A DNA stretch of 64,000 bases from Microvelia longipes (Eukaryota; Arthropoda; Insecta; Hemiptera; Veliidae), in contig JACMZG010001911.1 of the NCBI GenBank assembly GCA_018340805.1, positions 51,999,657 through 52,063,656 of the forward strand. Reading direction: 5' to 3'. The notes beneath the pieces were generated by a model. That model was not told the origin of the DNA. It did not search any database and was given only the letters and a program-made list of their open reading frames with translations. The position numbers and the translations under genes are program-made. Each line of letters begins with the position of its first letter. Position 1 is the stretch's first letter. Positions 43,380 to 56,799 of this stretch are shown piece by piece.

Positions 43380-46300
43380 TTTTACCGATATCCGATTTCT
43401 GTTACTAGAATCCTTTACTTAAATATTTTGAATTTATACCGTACCTCCTCTGGTAAAAATACTTCCCTTTTTTCTAAATTTTTACTTAAATAATACAAAA
43501 TGTGTAATGTGTTAGGCCAAGGCTAAGTAGGTTTGGTAAAAACTAAAGTAATATATAAACCAAGTAAGGAAACAAACATGATTTCTGTCAGACCTGGCAA
43601 GTAGTTCACATTTTGTCCGCCAGGGAGTTGGCTTAAATTTTCCCTTAAATTTTTGCGAGTCATATTTGTTTTTTCCCTTCAAATATTAATTGTAATTATT
43701 AATTTAACAACTTTAACCAAACATTTTGGAAAATAATAAAAGCAATCGTAATTTTAAGTTATATTTAAGGCAATACATTGACGTCTGTATGTTCTTTAAA
43801 ATCTTAATAAAACATGAAGTTTACCTTTACTATAGTTTCTCTTTTTTTTAACTAATTTAATGTAAAATTATTTCACAGAATTTAATACAAAATCATTAAA
43901 CTATCACGTACATATTAAAGTAAGAAAACACGATTAAAAGTAAAACTCACCTAGTGTTATCAGGGTTGCCAATAAAACTAAGAAAAAAACGTTAATCCTA
44001 AGAGGCGCATGCGCAGTTATTCCAATTTTAACTATTTTATTTTTGAGCCAGCATTCAGCTGATCACGCATGTCAGAATTTTTTTACACAGGCTAGTATAG
44101 GAGTTTCCCTACTTGGTTTATATATTACTTTAGTACAAACCTATATATAGTTGCTACAATCTGCAACTATATGCTGCTCTTTCTTGTCTTGGAACTTAAA
44201 TCATGATAGCAGAATTATTTGGCTTTTACGGATTATAAATTGATTTACCATATGAAGAGTATCTAGTACTAGTATTTTTTTTTTGTATATAAACGTTTAT
44301 TTATTTATTTATCTAGAAGGAAACGGATTACTTTACCACTCGCACTTAATTTGACTAATTTGCACTTAGTTGCATATGGTTGCTATTTCTAGCAAACAAT
44401 CTTACTTGTGGCTTAACAAAAAGCTAGATCATTTAAACTTCCTTTTTTATTTAAGTAAATTTTTAAAAGGACGATTATATATTCTTAACTCCCGCCTCCA
44501 CTATAACATTAACGTAAGTTAACTGTGAAAAAGTTTTAAATGTCGGCATATCTTAAAATCCTCATTTTTAGAGCCCAGAAAATTTAGGTAAGTCACCCAC
44601 GAAAAAGGAGTAAATTTCCTAATTATAATAGATTCCTCTTTGAATATACTCCTATTTTCCTTTATTTTTTGCAGCATATTTGAAATTACTCCCACGTTTA
44701 TTCTCTGACTTACGCTCCTTATTTTTTACTCCTTCAAAATACTAAAAGAAGTTATAATATTCTTAACAGACTTAAAAAAAATTGTTACCTCTTATATCAC
44801 GTCATTTGATAAAATTCCAGTGTTGATTCGTTGAAATCTTGTCTGCTGAGTGAATTCATCAGTTCTTCGTTTTGATTGTGAACTAAAACACAGAGACATT
44901 ACTATTAGTAACTCGATGAGAAATACATAAGTGACAAGAAAAAATAGCCACAGCGTGGTAAATTGTATATGTCATTGTTTATAGTAACTCAATATCTTAA
45001 AACCGCTGGTAATAGAAAAATAGTCAGAACGAAATCTCATTCTTTAGCTTTGAATAAACATAACATTCTGAGCATAAGCGAAGCGAATCCGAAGTTTTCT
45101 GTATGTGTGTGTAAATCATTGTAGCACCCAATTGGTTTATGGGTTGAAAGGTTGAAACTTAATATTCTTTTATAAAACAATTTTATTTATTTATTTTATA
45201 AAAAAAATTAAAAATGTACTATACACGGAATAATAATTGTATTGCTTTGAAATTTTGTATTTATGACCTATATATAATGCTGAAATATGTGGTAAATTTT
45301 ATTTCTTTAATACCATTAGTAACTAATAAAGTTTTAGTTGGCATCAGGACCGTTGCCAACTAAACTGTTTTGATGGCAAAACCAGTCCCAGTGAAGTAAG
45401 AAGTTTCCACTGAAAAACTACTTCGTCAGATAATTCCTGTTTAGGAAAACTGATGCACTTAATTAGGTGTTGATTTTCAGTTTTAACCTACGCCTTTTCG
45501 ACCATCGGTCTTAAGATATTGAGCGAACCCACTGAATTAAATTTTAAAATGATGCGTTTATACCGTTAAATTTAATGAGTAAATGTGATGAATGTCTGCA
45601 GCCGCGATATGCTAAAGCTTATAAATTGGCAAATATATGTGATTGTGAACTAAAAATCAGACAGTTTGCTATTATAGTATGACTCACGGTTAAAATCAGT
45701 TGATAGCGTGGGGAAATAATGGTTAGGAACTAATGAAATTATGGGCGTAGTTTAACAAATAGGACTAACCTGATTGGCTCCCTGACAATATATACTATGA
45801 TACATATACTAACACGAGGAGAAGTAAATAAGTAACAAGAAAAAGTTGCAATAGCATGGTAAGTTGCAGAGTTGGTAAAAAACAATTCCCGAAGTATAGT
45901 TATTTACAACCCCATTTAAATTATCTGTTTTTTGTTTGTAAATCCAATAAGAGTTGATAATATTGTTACAGGTAATAATTCTACTAATTCTTTCTTAATT
46001 CCCTGGCATTTTGTTCTTTCTTATTATTTTGTTAGGTAATAAAGGGTTTATGGTTGACAAGTTTAATATTTGTTCTGAATTGGCCGTGTTTGCTCTGGAT
46101 GGCTGAGTTGTGTAGTCTCTGAGGTAAAGGGTGGTTTATGGACCAATAGCTTCACCTCAACAACTCCTAGCGGATAGCTTTTCTATTCTACAACCCTCAA
46201 GCGGGTTCCACGGCGTCTATGTTCAGGGTGTGCCTTTTAGGGAATCAATGTTTGGAGTATTGCTATCGGTAATTTTCAGAAGACAGTATGTCAGTTATAT

Positions 46301-46500
46301 GGCAAACTTATAAAAGACATCAACCATTTAGCCGCCATTTAGACCACAGGTAGGTGCACGACATCGCGTAGTGGCAAAGAGGTCAAAGGCATTTTTAAGC
46401 TTAGCATGAAGTTTAAAAGCTAGCATAAATGTGTCTACCTTAGCATTGATACTTACTTCTAGACAAATATATCTATTTCGATCCATGTGACCAAGCTGTT
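43380..46500. other. AT-rich DNA with small repeat relics, no gene recognised
   Basis: A tail fragment of the composite repeat lies at 45063-45095 (AAGCGAAGCGAATCCGAAG), and a hairpin GTTGGCA / TTGCCAAC at about 45337-45360. The 60-codon frame at 46131-46313 has balanced composition but no recognised motif, start context or splice support. Confidence 0.4.
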
Positions 46501-46504
46501 TCTA

Positions 46505-46640
46505 CGAGGTATTATTTTGCTGTATCATTTGATACTTCTGCGTTTTGCAAAACATGTATTGTTGGATCAATATATTTGTGCGAGAGACACCAGGAAATGT
46601 AACAAGCCAAATGCAATGCGAGATCTGGGAACTTTTCCAT
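46505..46640 (+). repeat. Dispersed repeat with GTGCGAGAGACACC, copy 3
   Basis: GTTTTGCAAAACATGTATTG, TTTGTGCGAGAGACACCAGG, AAATGCAATGCGAGATCTGG: close to the copy at 22860-23000. Confidence 0.7.
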
Positions 46641-46889
46641 TATTTGACATTCGTCATTATTGATAGCTCGACCAAATGTCATGTCCCTCTCTGTTCTTGA
46701 AGTCTAACTTATCAGGGTACAAACAATTCCTGAACTCACTCTGGCCTTCAATCAAAATTGCGAAGAGTATAATGTTAATTATTTACTAGAGACGGGTTTC
46801 TTTTATCGCCTCACAGCTTGGCATGATATATGTTTGGTATAGAACAAAAACAATCTTTGGGTCTAGTTTTGTTTTTTGAAAAATATTTT

Positions 46890-47415
46890 TATGATGTTAC
46901 CTGACATTCACAAAAGCATCGAATATTCATAAAAAAGGAAAATTATGGAATTAAAATAAATTTTGGAAAGATAGAAGAACTATGTAAATTAATAAATGCG
47001 ATTTTTCATCTTTTTATCTGCGTTTGTTTAATTTTTATTATCGAATGACATGTAAACTTTTTATTATGTGGTTACAAATCTAAAAGTAATCTAATTGAGT
47101 TAAAATTTAGTAGAAGTTATCCTTTGAGGTATTAAATATGTATAACATATTTCAATCCAACACGACTATATAGTTATGGTTTCTATTTAATCACTAATGT
47201 TAGAATGCATCATGCGAACCTTTATGGGTCACCGTTAGGATTAAAACAGATTTTTTTACTGTCTAGGGAGAAGCGAATGGAGTCCGAAATCGTACTGCAT
47301 TATAAATTGGGTGGTTTTTATATTCTGAGGACGAGCGAAGCGAGTCCGAAGTAGTTTGAATTAGCGTAGCTAACCCGATATATTAAGGAAAAGCTACAAG
47401 GTATCTGATTTTTAA
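46890..47415 (+). repeat. 5S-associated composite repeat, diverged copy
   Basis: Middle part (ATCGAATGACATGTAAAC, AATCTAATTGAGTT), remnant of the 5S-like module at 47198-47240 (ATGGGTCACCGTT), and the tail (GAGGACGAGCGAAGCGAG, GAATTAGCGTAGC). Confidence 0.7.
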
Positions 47416-47429
47416 GAGCTGTTGTTCTT

Positions 47430-50240
47430 TTATTCTTTATTAAAGAATATTTTTTAACAAAGATGTTCTTTATGACGTTGCTAACAAAAGCATCTCTGAA
47501 AATCTAATACCCTTGATTTTCGTTTCCAGTCGTATATTAACCGAAAACTACTTCTACTTCTGGTCGATAAACTCCTAATTGAATGGTTAGATGTAAATGA
47601 ATAAACTATTGTCTGTTTATAGACTTAGTTTTATCAGAAACTTCAAACAAAGTTTTTTTTTTAACTTTAAACAAACTTAACTTCGATTTACTTTTGTGTA
47701 CTAAGTGGATTAATGATAGGTTTTTGATTTTAAATTTTGTAGATTTACTCCCGCCTGAGTGCGATCACTGGATCGTTTCTCTGCCAAGCCTCTCAAGCTA
47801 CTAAAACTATTTTACTCTAATACTTGTAACTATGTAATCATAATTGTTCTTGTATTAATCAATAAAATATGTTAAAAAAAATTGTAGATTATTTGAATAC
47901 TAGAACTTTAATTGTTTTTTTACAAATCAGGTTGTTGATTTGATTTTAAATTTAAGTTCCCATCTTGTGGGATATCAAATTTAGAAGTTTTAATTTAATT
48001 TAAGTCAGGTTTATACAAATGTTAATGCTTTATGAACTACTTGAAGGGCTCAAATCATAATCAAATAATTTTATTTTCAATTTTTTATTTTCGTTTAACT
48101 ACTGACACTGATGTAATTTTTAAATCTGTCCTATAATTTTAATATAACAACAGTTAGAATATTGTCAAAAATATTTTTTGATTTGACAGTAAAAGACGAG
48201 ATATTGAATACTGAGATATAAAATTTCAATCATCATTCTAAAAAAATATTTTATCAAATCATATCGACGTTTACTGCATTAAAACTTTTTCTCGTAAGAG
48301 CTGAAGTATAAATTGATTTCTAATAAAGCTCTATATGCAAGAATTTCATGTATTATTTTTTTTCTTGATGAAGTTTATTTTCCTTTATAATGGAACTGTT
48401 TTTTGGGCCAAGTGTTCTCTCTTTTATGTTTTGAACTTAGTACATGTTAATTTTCGTAGATATCTGTGTAAGTTTTTTTAATTAAAAGCCTGACGTAATA
48501 GATTAAAATTTGATATGAAAATAAAAAAAATAAAAGCCTTACTTTTATTTTAAAGTTTTACTTTGTTTTTGTGAATCTTGCTGGTCAATTTCCATAATAG
48601 CTCATATAAATTTAAACCCTTAATACAACATTATTTTTGTGTTATTTTTTGAGTTATAAGTTGTTGATGAACATAATAACTTCACCTTGTTGCTATATGA
48701 CTACTTAGTTGGTAAATGGACTCACCAGGCTTGACCTCCTCATCTTTAAACCTAGTAATATAACTGTATTAAGTTATATTCATTTTTTTAATATGTCTGT
48801 TGGTTAATGTAATGTTATTTTTCCTGAAAAAAATTAATAAAAAACAAAACTGCTTGGTAATTTTTAGAAAAATGCAACTAATGCTTCTTTTTTAACAAAA
48901 CAATTATGCGTGTTATTGTAAACTACTATTCTCAAAACTGCTTTCCCATCATGTTAAAGACATGAAATATAATTTCTTTAATAATTTTATCCTAATTAAT
49001 TCCTTTAGTAGTGTTAGATATTACTCATTGTCTTAAATGGTGTACAGTAAAATTTTCGTTCACGATATTAAATCATTTTATAGTGACACCGATTCTTTAT
49101 TTATTTAAAACGCTATTATTTTCAATTATGAACAAGTTATTGCACATGACATCTTGTCGTCATTATTAATTTTGCTTATATGTTTCATCAACCTAAAAGC
49201 AATTGAATTATCTCAACATAGTTCGAACTTTATCAGTTAAATTGTTTCTCAACGATATTGTCATTCTAAGATGTCTGTCTTAGATGTATTGTAACTTCAT
49301 GCTTCGTAATGTATTTCTATTCTTATATTCCTTTAAAAAACGTTAAACATATTTAACTCCTTACGTCCATTACAATCGTAATTTACCAGAACGCCGAATT
49401 TTTGATTAATAGTTCAATACGTGTTTTTAAAGTTAAAATAATAATAGGTTTCGGTTTACTTCAGAACAGACTAACAAGGTGGCACTGTTCCACTTATATT
49501 TTTATTTATATAAAACGCTTTTATTTTCAATTATAAACAAATTATTGTATATGAAATCATGTCGTCATTATTAATTTTACTAAACTTGACTGCATGAGTG
49601 TCAATTCTTCTTGTTGGTTACTCTAAACCAGTCAGCAAATGTGCTGCACTGCCAGATTTAGGCAACACAAATGACTTGGCAGTTTTTCGTTTTTGATTCC
49701 CTTTTGCCTAATAAAATAATAGACCGTTAAATGTTTACTCTTGATCAAATTAGAACTAGTGTCTCTAACGGTAGTAAAATTCTTCGAAGTGTGAGACATT
49801 GAATGCACCACAGATCATACAAATTTCAAGTAATCCTTAATTGTCCTTATTAGCGATATTTCAACAGAAAAGTACGCTTATTAGGTTGTTCAAATGACAA
49901 AAGTGTTAAAAAAGTGGCGAGGTTACGGAACTTAATGTTCGGGACTCCCAGCAGTTACTTTATCCATCTACCAATTACGCTCAACAAAAATGATCCGAAA
50001 AATTATAAAACTTTGTATATTTGCTTAAAATTATTTTTTTTATTTATAAATATTTTATAAATACTTTTATATTTTTATTGGAGTGTTAACAATTTTTTAA
50101 CAAAACATATATGTGAACTAAAACATAAATTGAACATGTTGATACTGTAATAAACCTTGACACATTTCCTAGTCCAGAGGTGAGGTGTTATAACTCGAAT
50201 AAGCCATATTTCTGCGTTTAATGCTTTTATGATTTTTTAT
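47430..50240. other. AT-rich DNA, nothing recognised
   Basis: No protein-like open frame. A ~45-bp block (TTTATTTAAAACGCTATTATTTTCAATTATGAACA region near 49100) recurs at about 49505-49570; probably a local duplication. Confidence 0.4.
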
Positions 50241-50249
50241 CTTGTCAGA

Positions 50250-50430
50250 TTATGACGTTAAAATTGTTTTCCGGGATGCACAACTAGATCTAAAGATTGA
50301 TTTTTATGGCATGTTTTAACTCTCTAGCATAAACACAGTGGGAGCTACGAAGGACCCATACATACAACTAGGAGGTCTTAAACGAATGATTCATTTAATT
50401 CCGGTTTCGGATTTTAAGTGAAAACACAAT
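50250..50430 (-). repeat. 5S-associated composite repeat, head fragment, reverse
   Basis: On the plus strand: TTAACTCTCTAGCATAAACAC, GGGAGCTACGA, ACTAGGAGGTCTTAAACG and CCGGTTTCGGATTTT, the reverse complement of the head at 57470-57600. Confidence 0.7.
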
Positions 50431-50961
50431 TAATTTCTCATATACTTATGATATAAATAAAAAAGTAAATATATATTTAAGTATGCAAAACATAAATATT
50501 TAGAAGCATTGAATATATGAGAAGTATTTCAAAACCCAGAAACCATTACATGTTGGTAAAGAAAATAAAGTTATATACGAGGTTTTATGGCTCCCTAGAG
50601 AGTCATGAAGTTTTCCGGACTCCTAACATAAACCAAGAATAAACTTAAATTACTCTACTTTGAAAACTATTTACCTAATAATCTTGGAAGAAAACGCCAA
50701 TAAATTTTACGTGTATTGCTCCTATTTATAGCTATATTTTTTAAATTTGTATTTACATAATTTAGCAAATATTCAAAGTAAACATGTTAAATGAGATTTT
50801 TTCACTTGAATTTTTCAATGTTGAATTTAAGTATGCTATGCACGCTTATACTCTTTGTGAAGGGTAAGAAAGAGAAATAATATATTAAGGAAAGATAAGT
50901 TTCCATTTTCTTGAATCATAAGTATTATATAGCCAAAATATTATATTTATACTACAAATTT

Positions 50962-51345
50962 TAGCGCGTTAGTCCTCATGTGGGGCTAATTTCTTTTGGA
51001 ATGCGTGTATCCGTGGTTAACAATCTACTTCTTGCTTGAAGTTCCGGTTTATGCATTATATGTTGAGCAGCTTAGCAATACTCATAACTCATTTTTTCTG
51101 TATTTTTCAAAGGAAGTGCCCATAATTATCCTTTTGGTTATAGAAAACTTTGCCTCTAAAATTGGCAATGCACATGGTTAAGCGCATTTTCTCTAAAAAA
51201 AATACACGAAACTGAGTTACGAGAAGTACTTGATAATTGAGTAACTTAATTCATAAGTTAGAAAGCATAAACCGGAACCTTAATCAAGAAATAGATTGTT
51301 AAGCACGGAAAAACGCATCCAAAGGAAATCAGCCCGACATGATTT
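50962..51345. repeat. Palindromic (foldback) block, third diverged copy
   Basis: The left arm has TTTAGCGCGTTAGTCCTCATG, GGAATGCGTGTATCCGTG and CTTGCTTGAAGTTCCGG; the right arm has the matching complements ending CCGACATG. It is shorter and more diverged than blocks A (3325) and B (6507), and lacks the tRNA-like downstream part. Confidence 0.8.
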
Positions 51346-51424
51346 TTTTTAGTACATTAATTTGATTTAATTAAAACATATTTACATATATTAAGTATTT
51401 AATAATTATGATTTAATTATAAAA

Positions 51425-51775
51425 AAATCGGGTACGGTGTACCTCGGAACTTTTCCTCATCACATCGGATTCGCTACTCTCATCCTCCCTACTTCGGACT
51501 TGCTTCGCTCGTCCTCAGAATATACAATTTGTCAGATAGTCAATAAATTTGTTTCATTTTCAGGGATCTCCCATCCAGGCACGAACCACGCTTGATGCTG
51601 CTTAACTTTTATGATATAACAAAATCATAGAAATACTTCTCGTATTCAAATGAAACTTAGTGTACTTATTTATTACGTAATAATATACACTTGTACCTAA
51701 TTTCTACATCATTGGACCATTCCCCAATCTTTTTACAATTTTTTAAAAAACGTACACTAGCTATTTCATAAAAAT
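51425..51775 (-). repeat. 5S-associated composite repeat, copy in reverse
   Basis: On the plus strand it reads tail first (GGGTACGGTGTACCTCGG, GGATTCGCTACTCTCATCC, GCTTCGCTCGTCC), then the reversed 5S-like module at 51561-51612 and the upstream middle part. Confidence 0.78.
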
Positions 51776-51777
51776 GA

Positions 51778-52015
51778 ATTAATGCTGATAATGGAGCATC
51801 CAGGCACGGACCACGCTCGATGCTGCTTAACTTTTATAATCTAACAAAAATCATAGAAATAGAACTTGTCATATTGAAACGAAGCAGACAACTTTGCTAA
51901 AACCACTCAGGAGGCCTTAAATATGCCTGAAACGGATAATTCAAGTTTCATCCTGGTTTCGTATTTTTCATAAACACAATACTTTTCTATATACCTACAG
52001 TATAAATGAGGAAAA
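51778..52015 (-). repeat. 5S-associated composite repeat, second reverse copy in tandem
   Basis: A second 5S-like module at 51793-51836 (CAGGCACGGACCACGCTCGA, then TGCTTAACTTTTATAA) and the head (GGAGGCCTTAAATATGCC, GAAACGGATAATTC). Its ends suggest an internal deletion or a tandem join with the preceding copy. Confidence 0.72.
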
Positions 52016-52029
52016 ATAAAAAAGTCAAT

Positions 52030-52950
52030 GATGACGATGATAATTTTTTATAACCAACTAATTATAAATTGTAGTTCTGTTGCATAACATGGAATTGAAC
52101 TGTTACTTGTTCATTTTTTTCTAATATCAGCTATACCTAATTTAATATTAACTATACTTAAACACCTCGTATACAGCTATACATTTTAAGGTGTATTGTG
52201 CAATGGTACAATAATTTTAAATAAAGCTTGGTTTGTGTGAATGTTAGACTAGGTAAAATATTATGTTTTTACTCTTTATTTAAATAAGATATGTAGATTG
52301 TCATAAATAACTTTTTTAAAGTGTTTATTTAATGCACATAAGCATTCAAATAATTTGCATGAAATATTTTTTGACGTTTAAATTTTGTAGAAAGTTTTTA
52401 AGTTGGAGTAGAATATGCACTGAAGGGCACAGATGCTTCAATCTTATTACATTTAATCTTCTTCAACTTTTCCTCGCCTTTTCTTTCTAACTTTACTGTG
52501 ATGTTCTTTAAACTTGTCCTTTCACTATTCTCCAAGTTTTTTCAGTAACAAAATTAATCTTGTCAAGTGAGAAAAAAAGTTGGCCAAAAGAAAAAAAAAC
52601 ATTACTTGTTATAAAGAAAAAGAATTAAAAAGTTAGAACTACCTTTAAAAAAAGTATATAAAGGAGAAAACTGGGTTTTCGGCCCTTTGCATTAGAAATA
52701 TTAAAGTCTGATATGCATAATAACTTACTTTCTTTTATTTTAAATAATGCTTTTACATTAATGTTAAATGTTATTCATTATTATAGTCTACGTGATTGAA
52801 TAACATTTAACATCATAGAAAACAACTCTCATTGCTCGTTGCAGTAAAGAACCTTATATTCTCGCGGACCGCACTGAATTTTTGTAGCCTATGAAGAACT
52901 AAAAGCATTTTTTTTATACAATGCTTGCTTATATGTTATATATGTCTATT
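52030..52950. other. AT-rich DNA, nothing recognised
   Basis: No coding signal or repeat match found. Confidence 0.4.
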
Positions 52951-52984
52951 TAGCAAACTGATATTTCCTTTGAAAAAAATTTGG

Positions 52985-53200
52985 AGCGTGTCAGAAATCC
53001 GTTTCAGAGGTCCATCAACACCAAAAGATACACGGTCCGAGGCATCCTGTGGCCGCCTTGCGGCACATTGTTGATGTTTTGTATTATTTGATGTGTTATT
53101 ATTATTTGTTGTTACATTTTGCCATGTATCTAGTAAATTTTCATCCCTGTTTTTTGTTTTCGTTTTTATTGTTACATGACATTTTGCCATGTGTCTAGAA
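52985..53200 (-). repeat. ATGGCA-hairpin repeat family, copy in reverse
   Basis: On the minus strand: ACATGGCAAAATGTCATGTAA, then a second ACATGGCAAAATGTAAC, CAACAAATAATAATAAC and GTGCCGCAAGGCGGCCACAGG (hairpin GCCGC-AAG-GCGGC). The internal ACATGGCA part is duplicated about 60 bp apart. Confidence 0.65.
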
Positions 53201-53499
53201 TTAGGAATTTAATTAAGAATGTTTATTGCCTTACTTTATAGATCCACTCCGCGGGCCTGAGAGGCTCGCTATGGCCCCTTAAGCTCCATACAGACGTAGA
53301 CATAATTACAATAAGATATAAGTAGCGTTGAACAATTATTTTAGCCTACTGTATATTAAAAGACACATTTTTAGCGAATTTTCATTATGAAAATGACGCT
53401 TTTGAGGTTGTTCGGATGGCGGAAGTTGAGGGTGGGACTGAGCGGAATCCTATTGGATCCTATTGGCTTCCTGACAACAAAAATATATGTCCCAAAAAG

Positions 53500-53504
53500 T
53501 TTAT

Positions 53505-53561
<57 letters not shown>

Positions 53562-53572
53562 ATATATATATG
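53500..53572. repeat. (TA)n microsatellite
   Basis: About 70 bp of TA with a single TT interruption. Confidence 0.95.
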
Positions 53573-53694
53573 TAAGAATTTCTACCCTTTCGTATGGCGA
53601 ACGATAACTCTTGAAGGCGTTCTCAAATTGAAACGAAACTTTGCAAATCGCGAGATGTTGTAGGTTACGAGGCCTATTGTTTATAAAAACATTA

Positions 53695-53722
53695 TGACGT
53701 CATCAATCAAGTTATGACGTCA
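53695..53722. other. Pair of TGACGTCA palindromes
   Basis: TTATGACGTCAT occurs twice, at 53695-53702 (core) and 53715-53722, exactly 20 bp apart. The core is the cAMP-response-element palindrome. It lies inside a repeat block, so a regulatory role is only a possibility. Confidence 0.5.
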
Positions 53723-54549
53723 TGAAAAAAAAAATTTTTGAAACTGAAATGGCTATAAAAGAAGGTATTTCGTATTTAGGTAGACGGCTAGCTGAATCGA
53801 TTAAGACCAATTTCAGCTCAATCGAACCATCACAAAGGCGCAAACAGTATACATATATATATATATATATAATCTTGTATATATGTATACGTCTAGGTCA
53901 AAGACTCGTACGATATCTGTTGGGTTCAGTAGTGTTAGAGGGTGGGGATGTAGTATATTAGAGGAGCCTCTACCTCTTGCCCCATCCTGGTAAGCCTACT
54001 GTCCCAGAGAGACAGGACAAAAATGGCTTCCACTAATCCACGCCGAGCTAAGCAGGCCTGTAAAGAGGAAGAACCTCGAAGTAGTCTTTATATGGTCGAA
54101 GTCATTCTAAAACGATTGCGACCGGTTTCAGCTCAATCGGACAATCCTTAGTGTCAAAAACGGTATTTTTATTTAAAAATATCATGAATATATTTTTTTC
54201 AACCTAAAGGTTATACTCAAATAAACAATTGGTTTACAAAAAAAATTTGAAATTTTTCTTTAAATTGTATAAACAATCACAAATGTGTGTAAGAGTTAAT
54301 ACCCTTTTGTATGGTGGACGATAACTAAAACTGATTAAAGATGAAACTATAATCTTTTCTTACCCTTTATACAAGGTTACTCCAACAGTTGCAACGTGTG
54401 GATTTATTTCTTGTATTCTTTATACCTCTATAAAAACGTATTAGTTATGTATCTAAATATAATTATTATTTTTTTATATGGCTTGTTAACTGCAATATCA
54501 TTGCTTACTATTAATAATAGAGGATTAATAAAATCAAATTTGCAAGAAA

Positions 54550-54710
54550 GCCTCTCAGGCCCGCGAAGCGGGCCTGTGAAACGAGGCTGTGAAAATTCGC
54601 TAAATACGTGGCAAAATGCCATGTAACAAGAAACGATAAAGAAGCCATACATAATACAAAACAACAACAATGTGGCCGCGAAGCGGCCACCAGGAGCCTA
54701 CCCAGGACCC
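54550..54710 (+). repeat. ATGGCA-hairpin repeat family, best copy with three hairpins
   Basis: Three perfect or near-perfect hairpins: stem CAGGCCCGC with loop GAA (54556-54576), ACGTGGCA/TGCCATGT with loop AAA (about 54606-54626), and stem GTGGCCGC with loop GAA (54672-54690). Confidence 0.8.
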
Positions 54711-55774
54711 AATTTTTATACTTAATATTTTCAGTTTTGAACATGTTTTGAGGGCATAAATTTTTCTTTAGATTGTTTATGATGGCCAAATAAATTAACA
54801 AAACAGACACTCAGAGAGTACATTATTACTAGAGCAGTGAATTATTTTTCTCCTATTATGAAAAATCTTGGGCTTTTCCTTGAAATTAGGTCCAGGACAG
54901 CTTGACGCCATACTAGAATCATGGTTTAACCTTTATTCTAATTTTATTTTTTAATATGAGCAACCAACATTTTAGGACGAGCAATTCCTTCCTTTGCCTT
55001 TTTCCTGAATCAAATCATAACAATTTAATAGTCTAATCAATTGTGTAAATTATAGAAATGAACCTATTAAAGGCTTAATTGTAAAGTAGGCTATCCCTCA
55101 ACAAGAAGGATACTCAAGTTCTTATCGATTACTAGATAGTTTAATCATGTTCTTACGAAAATGATTAAACTTGTTAAACTTATACAATATTTTTGTATTA
55201 TACTTACTCGTATTAAGTTAAATAAATATACCCTAAATTATCTAAACCGAAGAAAGTAATATCATTTTAAGCTTTGGATAATCATGACATTCTGGGATCG
55301 AACGAAGTTGGTCCGAAGTCTCACTTGACTTTTAACTTTATAAGAATAATCAATTATTTATATTAATTTTGAAAGTAATCTTGTACAAAAATGTGTTTAA
55401 AAAAGAAAAATATAATTAAAATGTTCTAAATGTTTACCAAGACAAAGCAAAGCTTTAGCTCTTTACTAACTAAAAAATATTTCTAAAAAATAAATAAAAA
55501 CCCTGTTTCAAGTCATTTCAGCCCTCAGGCTGTTAAATAAGTAAAATATAAAAGCTGCTGTGACTTTTTCTGAGTAACTTTGTAATTTTTTAGAAGTATG
55601 TATAAAGATGTATTTCAGTCTCTTAAGTTAAATAAGGATTTGAACTTTGAGAGGATAAAGTTAGTCTAGACTAGGTATATAGTGTTCATGAAATTGTTTC
55701 AAGGTTACTTCTATTTGTAGATTTCTCCTTTTCTCGTTTATTCAATAAAGAACGATAAGTTCGAATTTTCCTCA

Positions 55775-56075
55775 GGAAAAGTATTGTGTCTACAATGAAA
55801 ATCCGAAACCAAGATTTCATCCAAATGGTCTGGTTTTGTGTTTTTAAGACCTTCTGTTTAGTTATTATCAAGTTGTCTGCCTGTATGTGTGTGTGTGTTC
55901 CTGCTTTTATCGTAACTTTCAGTGTGTTTATGCTATACAGTTGAAACGTAAAACGAAAATTAATCATTAATCTAGTTGCGTTATCTAGAAAATATTTTTA
56001 TGATGTCATTAAAAAAGTTTTTGCAAAAAATAGCGAAAATTATTTTATTCGCTTTAAAAATTTGGACGCATCATC

Positions 56076-56164
<89 letters not shown>

Positions 56165-56775
56165 CAAACAAATGAACCAAGTTTTGCTCTCAATATCAGC
56201 ATTAGTTTAAATTTTTCGAATGACAGGTATACTGTTTTTTAAATTGTTAAAAATTAAAAGATAATCCAATTAAGTTAAAAACTAGGTACAAGTAAATCCC
56301 TGTACGTAAGAAATATGTGCACTAGTTGTTTTAATACGGCTACTTATTTAAGGTATCTGTTAGATAACTTATGTTAAGCAGAATTGAGGGATATCAGTGC
56401 CTGGATAGATCTGCGCTGGAAATAAAAGAGGATGTTTTTATTGTCAAGTCTGAAGCAGTGAGCGTCAAATGACTTCATATACGTTCATAAAAAAACTGTA
56501 CAAAATCGGAAAATAATCCATTTAAAATGAAATTTGTAACAAGTATATAACTTTATGTTAAAAGTAAGGATACTAAGATTTAATAGGGCTAATATATCTA
56601 CGGTTTTCCTTGGATCATAAAAGTTGAGCAACATCGAGCTGGGTCAGTGCTTGGATAAATGACTAAAACGAATGTATTTACTGTCTATAGACGAGCAATG
56701 CGAGACCAAAGAAGCGAGGAAAAGCATAGCGAATCCGGTGAGTTAGAAGAAAAGTTCCGAGGTACTCTACCCATT
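55775..56775 (+). repeat. 5S-associated composite repeat with internal (TA)n
   Basis: Head (AAAGTATTGTGTCTAC, AAAATCCGAAACC, GTATGTGTGTGTG), a (TA)n tract at 56081-56162 replacing part of the middle, 5S-like module at 56616-56668 (AAAGTTGAGCAACATCGAGC), tail (GACGAGCAATGCGAG, GAGGAAAAGCATAGCGAATCC). Confidence 0.78.
56081..56162. repeat. (TA)n microsatellite
   Basis: About 80 bp of pure TA within a composite repeat copy. Confidence 0.95.
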
Positions 56776-56799
56776 TTTTTGTATTTCGTCAAGACATCT

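Larger units (their letters stand above)
53360..54330 (+). repeat. Repeat block with two related units and (TA)n tracts
   Basis: AATTTCTACCCTTTCGTATGG at 53577 recurs as GTTAATACCCTTTTGTATGG near 54293, and GACCAATTTCAGCTCAATCG at 53808 recurs as GACCGGTTTCAGCTCAATCG near 54120. (TA)n tracts lie at 53500-53572 and 53851-53870. Open frames here run through the TA tracts and are not credible genes. Confidence 0.6.

Noticed and set aside
46131..46313. 60-codon frame with balanced composition
   Set aside because: No motif, no splice signals that extend it and repeat-like surroundings. The evidence is too weak to call it a gene.
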